From Dyadobacter sp. CY323 (GTDB taxonomy: Bacteria > Bacteroidota > Bacteroidia > Cytophagales > Spirosomataceae): a DNA stretch of 64,000 bases. A model generated the notes under the pieces. That model was not told the DNA's origin, did not search any database, and saw only the letters and a list, made by a program, of their open reading frames with translations. The position numbers and the translations under genes were made by a program. Positions within the stretch are counted from its first letter, which is position 1. Each line of letters begins with the position of its first letter. Location of the stretch: assembly GCF_021390245.1 (NCBI RefSeq), contig NZ_JAJUXH010000015.1, forward strand, positions 62,001 to 126,000, written 5' to 3'. Positions 18,381-27,491 of this stretch are shown here, one piece after another.

Positions 18381-19705
18381 GGCAGCCCGGAACGAACTTA
18401 GGAATGGGTACAATCGTGGTGTTGCTTTGGAGCATCTGCTCGATTGGGCAACCGGCGCCTGATTGGTCTGCTCAATCGGGCGTCCGCGATAGCCTTAATA
18501 TGGAAAAAGCCCACCAGGAAATATGGCGTAGGTTTGTAGATGAACATTCAATTCTGCTTGATTTCACAGACTCAAACGGCAATTTCGCAAGACCTACCGC
18601 GGATGAATTCCGGCAGAATAAACCCAATGCATTGGGTTGGTGGACGCCCACCGAAAATGGGGCTATGTTTAACGGGCTTTATCTTGACGGCATCTGTCAG
18701 CGGTGGCTGCACAGGCATCAGGAAACGGACCGCCTCAAAGCCAGCAAACTAGCGCAGGGGCTTTTGCTGCTGGCTTCCATTGGTGACACGCCGGGTTTCA
18801 TTGGACGCGGGCTGGCTACCGACGGTAAAACTCCCCCATCCATGGGATCCAACGACCAAACCTCTCCCTGGTTTTACGGACTTTGGCGTTACCTGCACTC
18901 CGATATGCCCAGCCCGGCTGAACGCAGGCAGATTATTTCCAAAATGGAGGAAGTCGCAAACATACTGCTCTCGACAGGCTGGCGGATCCCTACAACTTCT
19001 TATGCACCGGCGCGATTTCGAAATACGTTTGCGACCTTCAATTGGGAGGGAGCCCCGCGCATGTTGTTCATCCTGAAAGCCATGCACCAGCTAACCGGTG
19101 AGGCTAAATGGGATAGGCTTTACAAAGAAGCTGCATTTGAAACCGGTGGAGAGCCCCGGCGTAGCCGTATCCGGATCTGCTCGGAGGGAATGCAATTTGA
19201 TATCCCAAAACAGTTTCGATGGACGGGGATATCAAGCACGGTGGACCTGCGGGCTTTGTGGGAAATGGAAACGGATACTACACTGCGCCTGGCCTACGAA
19301 CAGGGATTGAATGCCAGCGCACGCAGTGCCGCGGTGGATATTGTTCGCTGGCACCGGTTGGACAACAACGACCTGAAACCGTTCCTTCACGATTGGCGAA
19401 GTCTGAACCAATGGTGGAAACCACAGCATAGCGAGCAGGACGCACTCGATGTATCGCAGGTGCAGTTGACAGAACTGGTCAGACTGTCGCCGCGACGTAA
19501 CCAGGAACTCGGATTTGTTCGTGAACCTTTGTGGATGTCCTGGATTGTAACACTGGCCCCGGATACTAGTTTGGTAGAAAAGCACCGGGCGGAAATGCTG
19601 GGCGCAATTGGGCATTTCCGCTACGATAAACTTTATTATTCCCAATTTTTTCCCGCAGAAACGGTTTGGTTCCGTCTGCAAAAGAAAGCAACAAACTCAA
19701 AATGA
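18377..19705 (+). CDS. Secreted protein of unknown function, alpha-helical toroid-like; paralog of the next gene
   Basis: 442 residues; I do not recognise a named family with certainty. An N-terminal signal sequence (VVLLWSICSIG) implies export. The helix-rich body contains conserved blocks shared with the protein at 19702-21036: ILLDFTDSNG, NGAMFNGLYLDG, GFIGRGLATDGKTPPSMGSN then DQTSPWFYGLWRY, and WTGISSTVDLRALWEME. The Trp/Asp/Tyr-rich blocks and length resemble (alpha/alpha)6-barrel glycan hydrolases or lyases, but no catalytic pair can be assigned from sequence alone. The gene starts inside the stop of the SusD gene (ATGA) and ends in an ATGA overlap with its paralog, so it is part of the SusC/SusD operon. 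Candidate glycan-active enzyme. Confidence 0.8.
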   Translation: MRQPGTNLGMGTIVVLLWSICSIGQPAPDWSAQSGVRDSLNMEKAHQEIWRRFVDEHSILLDFTDSNGNFARPTADEFRQNKPNALGWWTPTENGAMFNGLYLDGICQRWLHRHQETDRLKASKLAQGLLLLASIGDTPGFIGRGLATDGKTPPSMGSNDQTSPWFYGLWRYLHSDMPSPAERRQIISKMEEVANILLSTGWRIPTTSYAPARFRNTFATFNWEGAPRMLFILKAMHQLTGEAKWDRLYKEAAFETGGEPRRSRIRICSEGMQFDIPKQFRWTGISSTVDLRALWEMETDTTLRLAYEQGLNASARSAAVDIVRWHRLDNNDLKPFLHDWRSLNQWWKPQHSEQDALDVSQVQLTELVRLSPRRNQELGFVREPLWMSWIVTLAPDTSLVEKHRAEMLGAIGHFRYDKLYYSQFFPAETVWFRLQKKATNSK

Positions 19706-21036
19706 AGATATATTGCTATCCGCTGGTTTTGATCATCAGCCTATTCGTATTTCCGGCCAGTGGACAATCGAGCGTAAAGCGTCCTGAAAATGCATTGGAA
19801 CAGCAGATCGAGCTGGCGCGGCTGGAAATCAACAAACGCTTTATTGATCCTAAATTCGGCATTCTCCTCGACTATGCCGGCAAAAATGGGGAAAACTCCC
19901 TGCCTACTCCGGAAGAATGCAGGGATGATAAACCCAATGGCTTGAACTGGTGGGCACCCATGGAAAACGGTGCATTTTTCAATGGCATTTACCTCGACGG
20001 CTTGTGCAACCGCTGGAAGGTAACTACTAAAAAAGCGGACGAGCTCGAAGCCCGAAAAGTTGCCCGCGGACTAGTCAAGCTGGCCACAATTGGCAGCGTA
20101 CCTGGATTTATCTCCCGCGATGTCGCTTCCGACGGCAAAAGCCACCATGTATCCGGTTCCGACGATCAAACCGGCCCCTGGTTTTACGGGATGTGGCGGT
20201 ATGTCAAAAGCGGTATTCCAGACCAGGAGGAAAAAGAAAAGCTGGTTAGACTCATGGTAACAGTCGGCAGTGCGCTGGAAGCACGCAACTGGCAGCTTCC
20301 CTGCGACCGCGAAGGTTACGGTTTCCGGGGTAACCTCACCGACAAAGGCTGTCGCATAGCAGTACGGTTACTATTCATTTACAGGGCCCTGTATGATGTG
20401 ACCAACGATCAAAAGTGGCTCGACGGGTATCACCGGCGATTGCTGGAAGTCCCGGAAGGCGATTCACTAAACCGCCTCGAACTGTGCGCGCGGGGCATCC
20501 CTTATGAAACCACCCACCCGGAAAAAGGCAATATAACGGAAAACCATTTCTGGATTACAGGCATTTCCCAGGCCAATCTGAAAGCACTGGTGGAGATGGA
20601 ACAATCAGTTGAACTGCGTGAAAAATTTAGGCAGGGACTCAATATCACCGCCAAAAAAGCCGCCCTTCATTTATCACAATACAAAAACTTCGACAATCAG
20701 CACGATAAGGCATTCACCGAAAACTGGCGGTTACTGAACCCTTTATGGAAACCGCAGCCCAACATCTCTGCAACTTTGAAACTGGCCTTGCAGCAAGTCC
20801 GCGAATGGGACAAATTATCTCCTGCCCGCGGTTATGAAGATAAATACATGCGCGAACCACTCTTCGCTTGTTGGGTAGTACTCTTGTCGGGTAACAAAAC
20901 ACTCATTCATGAGCACGAATCTGTACTGAGAAATGCGCTCATGCATTATGATTGGAAACAATTGCATACATCCCGGTTCTTCGTGGTGGTTCCCGCCTAC
21001 TATGAGGCCATTATGAATGGAACGCTCCAAAGATAG
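19702..21036 (+). CDS. Secreted protein of unknown function, paralog of the preceding gene
   Basis: 444 residues from the ATG at 19702, chosen because it opens a clear signal peptide (MKIYCYPLVLIISLFVFPASG) and overlaps the previous stop as ATGA. Conserved blocks match the upstream paralog in order: ILLDYAGKNGENSLPTPEE, NGAFFNGIYLDGLCNRW, GFISRDVASDGKSHHVSGSD then DQTGPWFYGMWRY, and FWITGISQANLKALVEME. Charged and aromatic residues are kept in the same blocks, suggesting both copies are active and have diverged in specificity. Last gene of the ECF-controlled SusC/SusD cluster; a 416-bp gap follows. The (alpha/alpha)-toroid-like fold and a role as a glycan lyase or hydrolase are inference. Confidence 0.82.
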   Translation: MKIYCYPLVLIISLFVFPASGQSSVKRPENALEQQIELARLEINKRFIDPKFGILLDYAGKNGENSLPTPEECRDDKPNGLNWWAPMENGAFFNGIYLDGLCNRWKVTTKKADELEARKVARGLVKLATIGSVPGFISRDVASDGKSHHVSGSDDQTGPWFYGMWRYVKSGIPDQEEKEKLVRLMVTVGSALEARNWQLPCDREGYGFRGNLTDKGCRIAVRLLFIYRALYDVTNDQKWLDGYHRRLLEVPEGDSLNRLELCARGIPYETTHPEKGNITENHFWITGISQANLKALVEMEQSVELREKFRQGLNITAKKAALHLSQYKNFDNQHDKAFTENWRLLNPLWKPQPNISATLKLALQQVREWDKLSPARGYEDKYMREPLFACWVVLLSGNKTLIHEHESVLRNALMHYDWKQLHTSRFFVVVPAYYEAIMNGTLQR

Positions 21037-21452
21037 TAGAGGCTACTTCTATCATCCGGCAACAAAAGCGGACCGCGTATACCTTTCACCGTTCGATTTA
21101 GCCCCCACTTTTATCCCGCCTTCATGAAATAATAATGTTAAAATTTCACATGAATGATTCTGTACCTGACAATTTTTAACTTACTTTGTCCATCAGTTAA
21201 GTATACTATTGTTGACATAGCTTAATACCAAATCCTGAACACGATGATCTGTAAATTTCCTTCCCTTACTGTCCCAATAAGCCCTACCATAGACGCACCC
21301 GCAGGGTGTTGAAGTTGTAAAGCATACTTCCGCGTCAAGAATTTCTGACTTTTCGATTTACAATCGATTCCTGTCCGCTCATAAAAGCGGGTTACACTGG
21401 TATGCTCATCACTGAACACGTATGCAAATTAAAACTACATAACCCATAGATT
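21037..21452. other. Intergenic stretch, 416 bp
   Basis: No gene supported; the only open frames are short and do not look coding. It probably contains the promoter of the cluster starting at 21453. The nearest match to the Bacteroidota -7 consensus is TTACTTTG at 21181-21188 (one mismatch to TAnnTTTG), without a clear -33 box. A small hairpin CCGCT/AGCGG lies near 21375-21391. Confidence 0.5.
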
Positions 21453-22937
21453 ATGGCTAACAAATTATTTACAAGCATCTTTTTTAAAGGCATCAACAGG
21501 ATTCTATGCATTCATGGCTTGCTGGCATTTGTCATGATGAGCATATTCCTGATCGTACCCGTCTCTGCCCAAACAACAGCGGAGCGTCCCAACATCATCT
21601 TTATCTTGTCAGATGACCACAGCGCCCCATTTTTGGGCACATATGGGAACAGGGACCTTAAAACCCCGAACATCGACAAACTCGCCAAAGAGGGTATCCA
21701 GTTTAACCGTGCATACACCACCGCGCCGCAATGCGTGCTGTCCCGCGCCTCGATGATGACCGGCCGCTCGGTCATTGATATCCGAATGAGCCGCTTTTCT
21801 GCTCCTCTGTCGGCTGGTATCGTTACCTATCCCGAGCTGCTCCGTAAGTCGGGCTATTACACCGGCATTGCCGGCCGCACCTTTCACCTCGACGGCGGCG
21901 CTACCCCGCCTGAAACAGAGGAAGTTTTCAAAAAACACAACCTGCGTACTTTCAAAAACCGGGTGGACTTTCTGAAATCCGGCTCCGATGATAATGCACT
22001 GGTGCAGTTCAAAGAGTTTGTGTCGCAGGTGCCACAGGGAAAGCCGTTTTTCATTCAGGTGGGATATAGCGACCCGCATCGTGTATTCGATGCAAAAGAC
22101 TTTGAGCCCGATCCTGACAAGCTTACCATTCCGCCGGGAATGCCCGATACTAAGGCATTGCGGGAAGATCTGACTGGCTATTTAGGAGAAATACAGCGGC
22201 TCGACAAAAACATAGGATTGCTGCTCGATGAAATTGAGAAAAGCGGGTTATCAAAAAATACGCTGATCGTTTTCATGGGCGATAATGGCGGTGCATTGCT
22301 ACGGGGAAAGGGTACATTATATGATCTTGGAATTCATGTGCCGTTGATCGCTCGCTGGCCTGGAAAAATCAAGTCCGGCTCCAAATCAGAATCTTTGATT
22401 TCGGGAGAAGACCTTGCCCCTACTTTCCTGGAAATTGCCGGAGTGGAAATACCAAAGGAAATAACCGGTAAAAGTTTCAGGGCGACATTCAATGATAACA
22501 CCGCCGCACCAAGAGAATATGTCTACGCAGTAAGGGGCGCGCACGGTTCGGGCTTGCCGACCAATACCGGAGCTTTTGACCTGGGTCGGACGGTCTTTAA
22601 TAAGAATTACAAACTCGTTTATAATGCACTTTGGCAATTACCTTATTTCCCGGTTGATTTTGCAGGTCAGCCTTTTTGGAAGGAGCTTTCGGAGCAGCAT
22701 AAATCGCGAAAACTGGATCCGCAGTATTCGAAATTGTTTTTCGAAGAACACCGGCCCATGTTTGAAATTTTCGACTTGAAAAACGATCCCAACGAATTTA
22801 ATAACCTTGCCGGAAAACCCGAATTCGCAGCTGTAGAAAAAGATCTGAAAGCACGGCTGCAGGAATGGATGATCGTGAACGAAGACTATCTCCCATTACC
22901 TATCCCACCCTCCGGCGGGCCCAGAAAAAGTAAATGA
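21453..22937 (+). CDS. Sulfatase (formylglycine-dependent, S1 family), exported
   Basis: 494 residues. An N-terminal hydrophobic signal ends near VSAQ (40). The alkaline-phosphatase-like sulfatase fold is shown by PNIIFILSDDH (metal-binding Asp54 and Asp55), TPNIDKLAKEG, the formylglycine motif CVLSRASMMTGR with Cys94 as the modified residue, and FMGDNGG with metal-binding Asp-Asn. The third motif position is Leu rather than the usual Pro, which is tolerated in some subfamilies. It hydrolyses sulfate esters or N-sulfates, presumably from the glycan imported by the neighbouring SusC/SusD pairs. No maturase gene (anSME or FGE) is present in the window. First gene of the co-directional cluster running to 36936; 48 bp separate it from the next gene. 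Confidence 0.93.
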   Translation: MANKLFTSIFFKGINRILCIHGLLAFVMMSIFLIVPVSAQTTAERPNIIFILSDDHSAPFLGTYGNRDLKTPNIDKLAKEGIQFNRAYTTAPQCVLSRASMMTGRSVIDIRMSRFSAPLSAGIVTYPELLRKSGYYTGIAGRTFHLDGGATPPETEEVFKKHNLRTFKNRVDFLKSGSDDNALVQFKEFVSQVPQGKPFFIQVGYSDPHRVFDAKDFEPDPDKLTIPPGMPDTKALREDLTGYLGEIQRLDKNIGLLLDEIEKSGLSKNTLIVFMGDNGGALLRGKGTLYDLGIHVPLIARWPGKIKSGSKSESLISGEDLAPTFLEIAGVEIPKEITGKSFRATFNDNTAAPREYVYAVRGAHGSGLPTNTGAFDLGRTVFNKNYKLVYNALWQLPYFPVDFAGQPFWKELSEQHKSRKLDPQYSKLFFEEHRPMFEIFDLKNDPNEFNNLAGKPEFAAVEKDLKARLQEWMIVNEDYLPLPIPPSGGPRKSK

Positions 22938-22985
22938 TCATTTACTAAAAAGCATACAAGCCATTACTCACAAAGAATAATTTCA

Positions 22986-25793
22986 ATGAGAAAGTTTCTA
23001 CTTCCCTGGCGAAAAGCCTTTATCCTTTTCGCCTTCTTATCCGGAATCTTACCCGGCATTTCCAAGGCATTTCAGGCAACTGGCAATGGAGATACATTAT
23101 CTCAAAATCCGGTAGAAATTCCGCGCCGGTACCTGCCAGTGAATGTACCTGTTCTTTTTGGGGAACAAAGCAGAATCAGGCTCGTACAGTCGGTGGGTTA
23201 TCTGGATGGGAAAAGGCTTGAAAGTTCGCCGGTTACCTCTTTAAGCAATGCTTTTGCCGGACATTTGGCGGGCTTGAATTCCATCCAGTCGAACGGTGCG
23301 CCGCGTTATGACATTCCCGGTTTACAATTAAGAGGAAAGTCGCCTTTGATTATTATTGACGGAATCCCGCGCTACAACGAAGTATACAATGAGCTTTCCC
23401 TCAATCCCGAACAAATTGAATCGGTCACACTGCTGAAAGACGGACTTTCCACGGTAATGCTCGGCAACCGTGCCATGAACGGAGTGCTTATGATTACCAC
23501 CCGGAAAAAGAGTGTTACCACCGGTTCCAATGTATCGCTGACCGTGCAGCGAGGCGTGCAAACGCCGATCGGCATGCGAAAAGCACTTTCATCTTTTGAC
23601 TATGCATCCCTATATAATGAAGCGCGGGTCAATTCGGGCCTTGCCCCGGTTTACAGCCAGGAACAATTAACCGCCTACCGAAATGGAACCGATCCGTTTC
23701 TATACCCGAATGTGGATTGGAATAAAACAGTTTTACGCGACAATGCCCCCCAAAGCCGATACACCTTAAATGCTTCCGGGAACTATACCAATGTGAGGTA
23801 TTTTCTGTCGCTGGATTATCAAAACCAGAAAGGTTTGTTCAGGGAAGATGCAGCCAATTCATACGGGACCAATCTGGATTATACACGATACATTTTCCGC
23901 TCCAATATCGAAATCAATGTAAACAAAAGTCTCACGGCCAATCTGTACCTGATCGGAAATATTCAGGATTACATTCAGCCCGGAGTTGGTTATCAATCCA
24001 TATTCACAAGTCTTGGCTCCACACCCAGCAACGCGACGCCGGTCCGCACTTTCATGGGTTCATTTGCCGGGACAAGGCAATATTCCAAAAACCCGTTTGC
24101 AGAGGCCGTTGGGACTGGTTATTTGAAAAACAATTTGCAGGGTTTGGGGGTAAATGTAGGTTTAACCCAAAAAACGGACAAGATCATCAAAGGATCGTTT
24201 GTAAAAGCAGTTTTGTCTTATTCCCCATCGTACGAACAACAAATCAATCGTTCCAAAAACTATAATGCATATTACTACCCGGTCACGGGCGACACCAGTA
24301 ATGTGCTGCGGGTTAATGCGATTTCTGAGCAGCCAAATTCGTCTACCATCGAGGCCCGGTCGCAGCAAACCTACGTGGAAGTTTCCACCGGAGTGGAACG
24401 CCACTGGAATAAGAACGATTTGAATGCATTGATCCTTGCCAGTCACAATAGCAATCAGTTTAATAACGATCTGTCGGAAATCTATCAGAATGTAGCGGCG
24501 CGTTTTTCTTATGGTTTTGATAAAAGATTCAATGTAGAACTGGCCGGTGCATACAGTTCCAACAACCGTTTCGCACCCGGCAAAAAGGCCGGCTTTTACC
24601 CCGGCGCAGGTGCCAGCTGGAATGTGGACCAGGAAGATTTTTTGAAGGATAATGCCTTTTTCGACGAACTAAAACTCCGCGTTTCCTACGCCAAAGTCGG
24701 GCATGCAGATCCGGGCTATTATGCCTGGCAGCAAACTTATGCGGGTGGCAGCGCCTACATGTTCGGTACCGGCGCAACCAGCACGGGCTCCATTGCACAA
24801 GGCGCGATCGCAAATCCGGACCGGGTTACCGAAAAAGCAAAAAAGGCCAACATCGGCGTCGATCTGGCATTCAGCAAACAACGCGGCTGGCTGAGCATCG
24901 ACTATTTTAACAGCAGCGAGTACGATCTTTTGCAGCTGAGAGGCGATTCCTCCGCATTATTCGGAAACACCTACCCGCTCGAAAACATCGGCAAAAACCG
25001 CTACTCAGGCATTGAACTGAATGCAGGCTGGGCAGCGACGGCGGGCAAGCTGCGTTACTCCATTTCAGGTAATCTGTCGACCGTAGCCAGCAAAGTGATT
25101 TTCAACGACGAGCCACAGCAGGAATTCTCGAACCTACAAAGAACCGGACTACCTGTATCCCAGATCAGAGGCTACGTATCCGAAGGTTTTTACGGAACTG
25201 GAAATCTGAATGCAGCCAGCATCGAAGGCTTTACACCCTCGGAAGGCGACGTCAGGTACAGAGACCTGAATGGCGACGGGGTCGTTAATGCGCTGGATCA
25301 AACCATTATCGGCAATGACAAACCGCTGCTTTACTTCGGGGCCGATCTCCATCTTCAATACGCAGGATTTGATCTGACGGTTCTCTTCCAGGGAATTCAG
25401 AACCGGGATATCCTTACTTCCGGCAACTACCAGTTTCCTTTTAGCGACAACGGAAGAGGCCAGGCTTACGACTATCACCTGAACCGTTACACGCCCGGAA
25501 CCGCCGCAACTGCCACACTTCCCAGGGTAACCATTCAAAATGAGGTGAACAATTACCTGACATCCTCCTTGTATGTACGGAACGGCGGATTTATCCGGTT
25601 GAAAAATTTGGAGCTGGGTTATTCGCTTCCTGCAAAAATACTTGCCGCTGCCCGGATAAAAGGTCTGCGCCTGTTTGTAAATGCCCAGAACCTGGCCACG
25701 TTCTCGAAATACAAAGATTCCGATCCCGAAAATTACACAGGCCTGTATCCTTTGCAGCGCGTGCTTAATGGTGGTTTATCCGTAAAATTTTAA
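22986..25793 (+). CDS. SusC-like TonB-dependent receptor lacking the carboxypeptidase-D-like domain
   Basis: 935 residues. After a signal peptide (about 1-29), only a short linker precedes the plug; the usual CarboxypepD_reg-like domain and the DEVVVVGYG motif are absent. The plug is recognisable (VTSLSNAFAGHLAGLNSIQ, LQLRGKSPLIIIDGIPRYN, IESVTLLKDGLSTVMLGNRA then MNGVLMITTRKK). The barrel contains FYPGAGASWNVDQEDFLKD, LKLRVSYAKVG and a C-terminal GGLSVKF. Thus it is a divergent SusC, paired with the SusD 13 bp downstream. A second, conventional SusC/SusD pair follows directly, so the cluster encodes two different uptake complexes. The missing N-terminal domain suggests altered TonB coupling. 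Confidence 0.92.
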   Translation: MRKFLLPWRKAFILFAFLSGILPGISKAFQATGNGDTLSQNPVEIPRRYLPVNVPVLFGEQSRIRLVQSVGYLDGKRLESSPVTSLSNAFAGHLAGLNSIQSNGAPRYDIPGLQLRGKSPLIIIDGIPRYNEVYNELSLNPEQIESVTLLKDGLSTVMLGNRAMNGVLMITTRKKSVTTGSNVSLTVQRGVQTPIGMRKALSSFDYASLYNEARVNSGLAPVYSQEQLTAYRNGTDPFLYPNVDWNKTVLRDNAPQSRYTLNASGNYTNVRYFLSLDYQNQKGLFREDAANSYGTNLDYTRYIFRSNIEINVNKSLTANLYLIGNIQDYIQPGVGYQSIFTSLGSTPSNATPVRTFMGSFAGTRQYSKNPFAEAVGTGYLKNNLQGLGVNVGLTQKTDKIIKGSFVKAVLSYSPSYEQQINRSKNYNAYYYPVTGDTSNVLRVNAISEQPNSSTIEARSQQTYVEVSTGVERHWNKNDLNALILASHNSNQFNNDLSEIYQNVAARFSYGFDKRFNVELAGAYSSNNRFAPGKKAGFYPGAGASWNVDQEDFLKDNAFFDELKLRVSYAKVGHADPGYYAWQQTYAGGSAYMFGTGATSTGSIAQGAIANPDRVTEKAKKANIGVDLAFSKQRGWLSIDYFNSSEYDLLQLRGDSSALFGNTYPLENIGKNRYSGIELNAGWAATAGKLRYSISGNLSTVASKVIFNDEPQQEFSNLQRTGLPVSQIRGYVSEGFYGTGNLNAASIEGFTPSEGDVRYRDLNGDGVVNALDQTIIGNDKPLLYFGADLHLQYAGFDLTVLFQGIQNRDILTSGNYQFPFSDNGRGQAYDYHLNRYTPGTAATATLPRVTIQNEVNNYLTSSLYVRNGGFIRLKNLELGYSLPAKILAAARIKGLRLFVNAQNLATFSKYKDSDPENYTGLYPLQRVLNGGLSVKF

Positions 25794-25806
25794 AAGGCAA
25801 TCGATT

Positions 25807-27468
25807 ATGCTTTTAAGAAAAAACTACATATCCTGGCTCCTGATCTGCGCCATAAGTGCCGCTCACCTCAGCTGCCAAAAATTTGAAACAGAGCCTGTTG
25901 ACGCCCGCACAGAAGAACTCATTTACGACGAAAACGACATTAACGGCTTCTTTGCCGAGCAGGCAGTCACAAACCTGTACACCTTTTTGCCAAAAGGATT
26001 TAACCGCGTCGACGGCGCCTACCTTGATGCCGCTACCGACGACGGAGTCTCTTCGCAACTTACCAGCGACATTTACCTGTTATCCAAAGGATTACAAAGC
26101 GCCACGCATCCGGTAGACGAGCGATTTGCCGAGAGTTATACCGCCATTTACAGGGTAAATCAGTTTTTGTCTAAAATAGATGTGGTACCCGTTGCCGCGC
26201 AGACCAAACAAAACTGGAAGGCCGAGGCCAGGTTCATCCGCGCTATCAGTTATTTCGAGCTGGTTAAACGGTACGGCGGCGTTCCGTTGCTGGGTGACGC
26301 GGTCCTGCGCCTCGAAGACAAAATCCGCACCCCAAAAAACAGTTACGAGGAATGCATTCAGTATATCGTCAGCGAATGCGATGCAATCAGCGGGTTGCTG
26401 CTCAAAGAACCCGTTTCGGCGGTACAGGTCGGGCGGATCACGCAGGGAGCTACCCTGGCGTTGAAGGCCAGGACTTTGCTTTATGCGGCGAGTCCGTTGA
26501 ATAATCCGTCCGGTGACCCGGCCAAATGGCGGGCCGCTGCCGATGCAGCCAAAGCGGTGATCGACCTCAATTATTATGCATTAAATTCGAGTTTCACGAA
26601 TGCATTCATTACCCGCAATGACAAGGAAGTGATCCTGGCATTTCAGGAAGCGCGAAACCTGACCCTGGAAACAGCACAGTCGCCGGTGGGTTATGTTTCA
26701 AATGTTTACACCAGCAATGGTTCGATCAGCCCGTCGCAGGAACTTGTGGATGCATTTCCGACCATCACCGGCAAAGCCATCGCCGACACTTCCTCGGGCT
26801 ATCGTGCCAATAACCCTTATGCCAATCGCGATCCCCGGTTTGGGGCCACGATTTTTTACAATGGGGCGCAGTGGCTGGGCCGCGCGGTGGAGACATTCGA
26901 AGGCGGGGCCGACAAGCCTAATACTTCGTTGCCACAGACAAAAACCGGTTATTACCTCCGAAAATTCCTCCCCGATCTTTCCGCGGCCAGCGACTACGCT
27001 ACTGCCGATCACAACTTCATCATTTTCCGCTACGCCGAAACGCTGCTCAACTACGCAGAGGCCATTAATGAATCCGGAAACGATGCTGCAAACCAGAAAC
27101 TGGCTTATGAACAGTTAGTTAAGCTCCGAAAACGGGCAGGTATTACGGCAGGTACGGATGGATTATTTGGAGTGAAAGCAAACATGACCCAGGCAGAACT
27201 ACGCTCGGCGATCAGGCTGGAACGGCGGATCGAGCTGGCATTTGAGGAGCACCGTTTCTGGGACGTGCGCCGCTGGAACACGGGCAATGTGGATTTTAAC
27301 AAAACCATTCAGGGAATCAGGATCACAAAGGTTGCGCCGACGGAATTCACATATCAAAAAGTGAATGTCGAGCCGCTGGTTTTCATCGCTCCCAAAATGA
27401 ATGTATACCCGTTTCCATTCGCTGAGTTACAGGCAAACGGGGCATTGCAACAAAATCCCGGCTGGTAA
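25807..27468 (+). CDS. SusD/RagB-family outer membrane lipoprotein
   Basis: 553 residues; lipobox ends at Cys23 (AHLSC). SusD features include AEARFIRAISYFELVKRYGG, GRITQGATLALKARTLLYAA, a middle section with NPYANRDPRFGATIFYNG, and the C-terminal signature KLRKRAGI followed by IRLERRIELAFEEHRFWDVR and PFPFAELQANGALQQNPGW. Partner of the divergent SusC ending 13 bp upstream. Closely similar in layout to the SusD at 30676-32448, so the two pairs probably arose by duplication. Confidence 0.95.
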   Translation: MLLRKNYISWLLICAISAAHLSCQKFETEPVDARTEELIYDENDINGFFAEQAVTNLYTFLPKGFNRVDGAYLDAATDDGVSSQLTSDIYLLSKGLQSATHPVDERFAESYTAIYRVNQFLSKIDVVPVAAQTKQNWKAEARFIRAISYFELVKRYGGVPLLGDAVLRLEDKIRTPKNSYEECIQYIVSECDAISGLLLKEPVSAVQVGRITQGATLALKARTLLYAASPLNNPSGDPAKWRAAADAAKAVIDLNYYALNSSFTNAFITRNDKEVILAFQEARNLTLETAQSPVGYVSNVYTSNGSISPSQELVDAFPTITGKAIADTSSGYRANNPYANRDPRFGATIFYNGAQWLGRAVETFEGGADKPNTSLPQTKTGYYLRKFLPDLSAASDYATADHNFIIFRYAETLLNYAEAINESGNDAANQKLAYEQLVKLRKRAGITAGTDGLFGVKANMTQAELRSAIRLERRIELAFEEHRFWDVRRWNTGNVDFNKTIQGIRITKVAPTEFTYQKVNVEPLVFIAPKMNVYPFPFAELQANGALQQNPGW

Positions 27469-27491
27469 AAGATCAAATTCAAAATTACAGG

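Noticed and set aside
21222..21419. 65-residue open frame on the minus strand in the 416-bp gap
   Set aside because: No family resemblance, no promoter or ribosome-binding signal.
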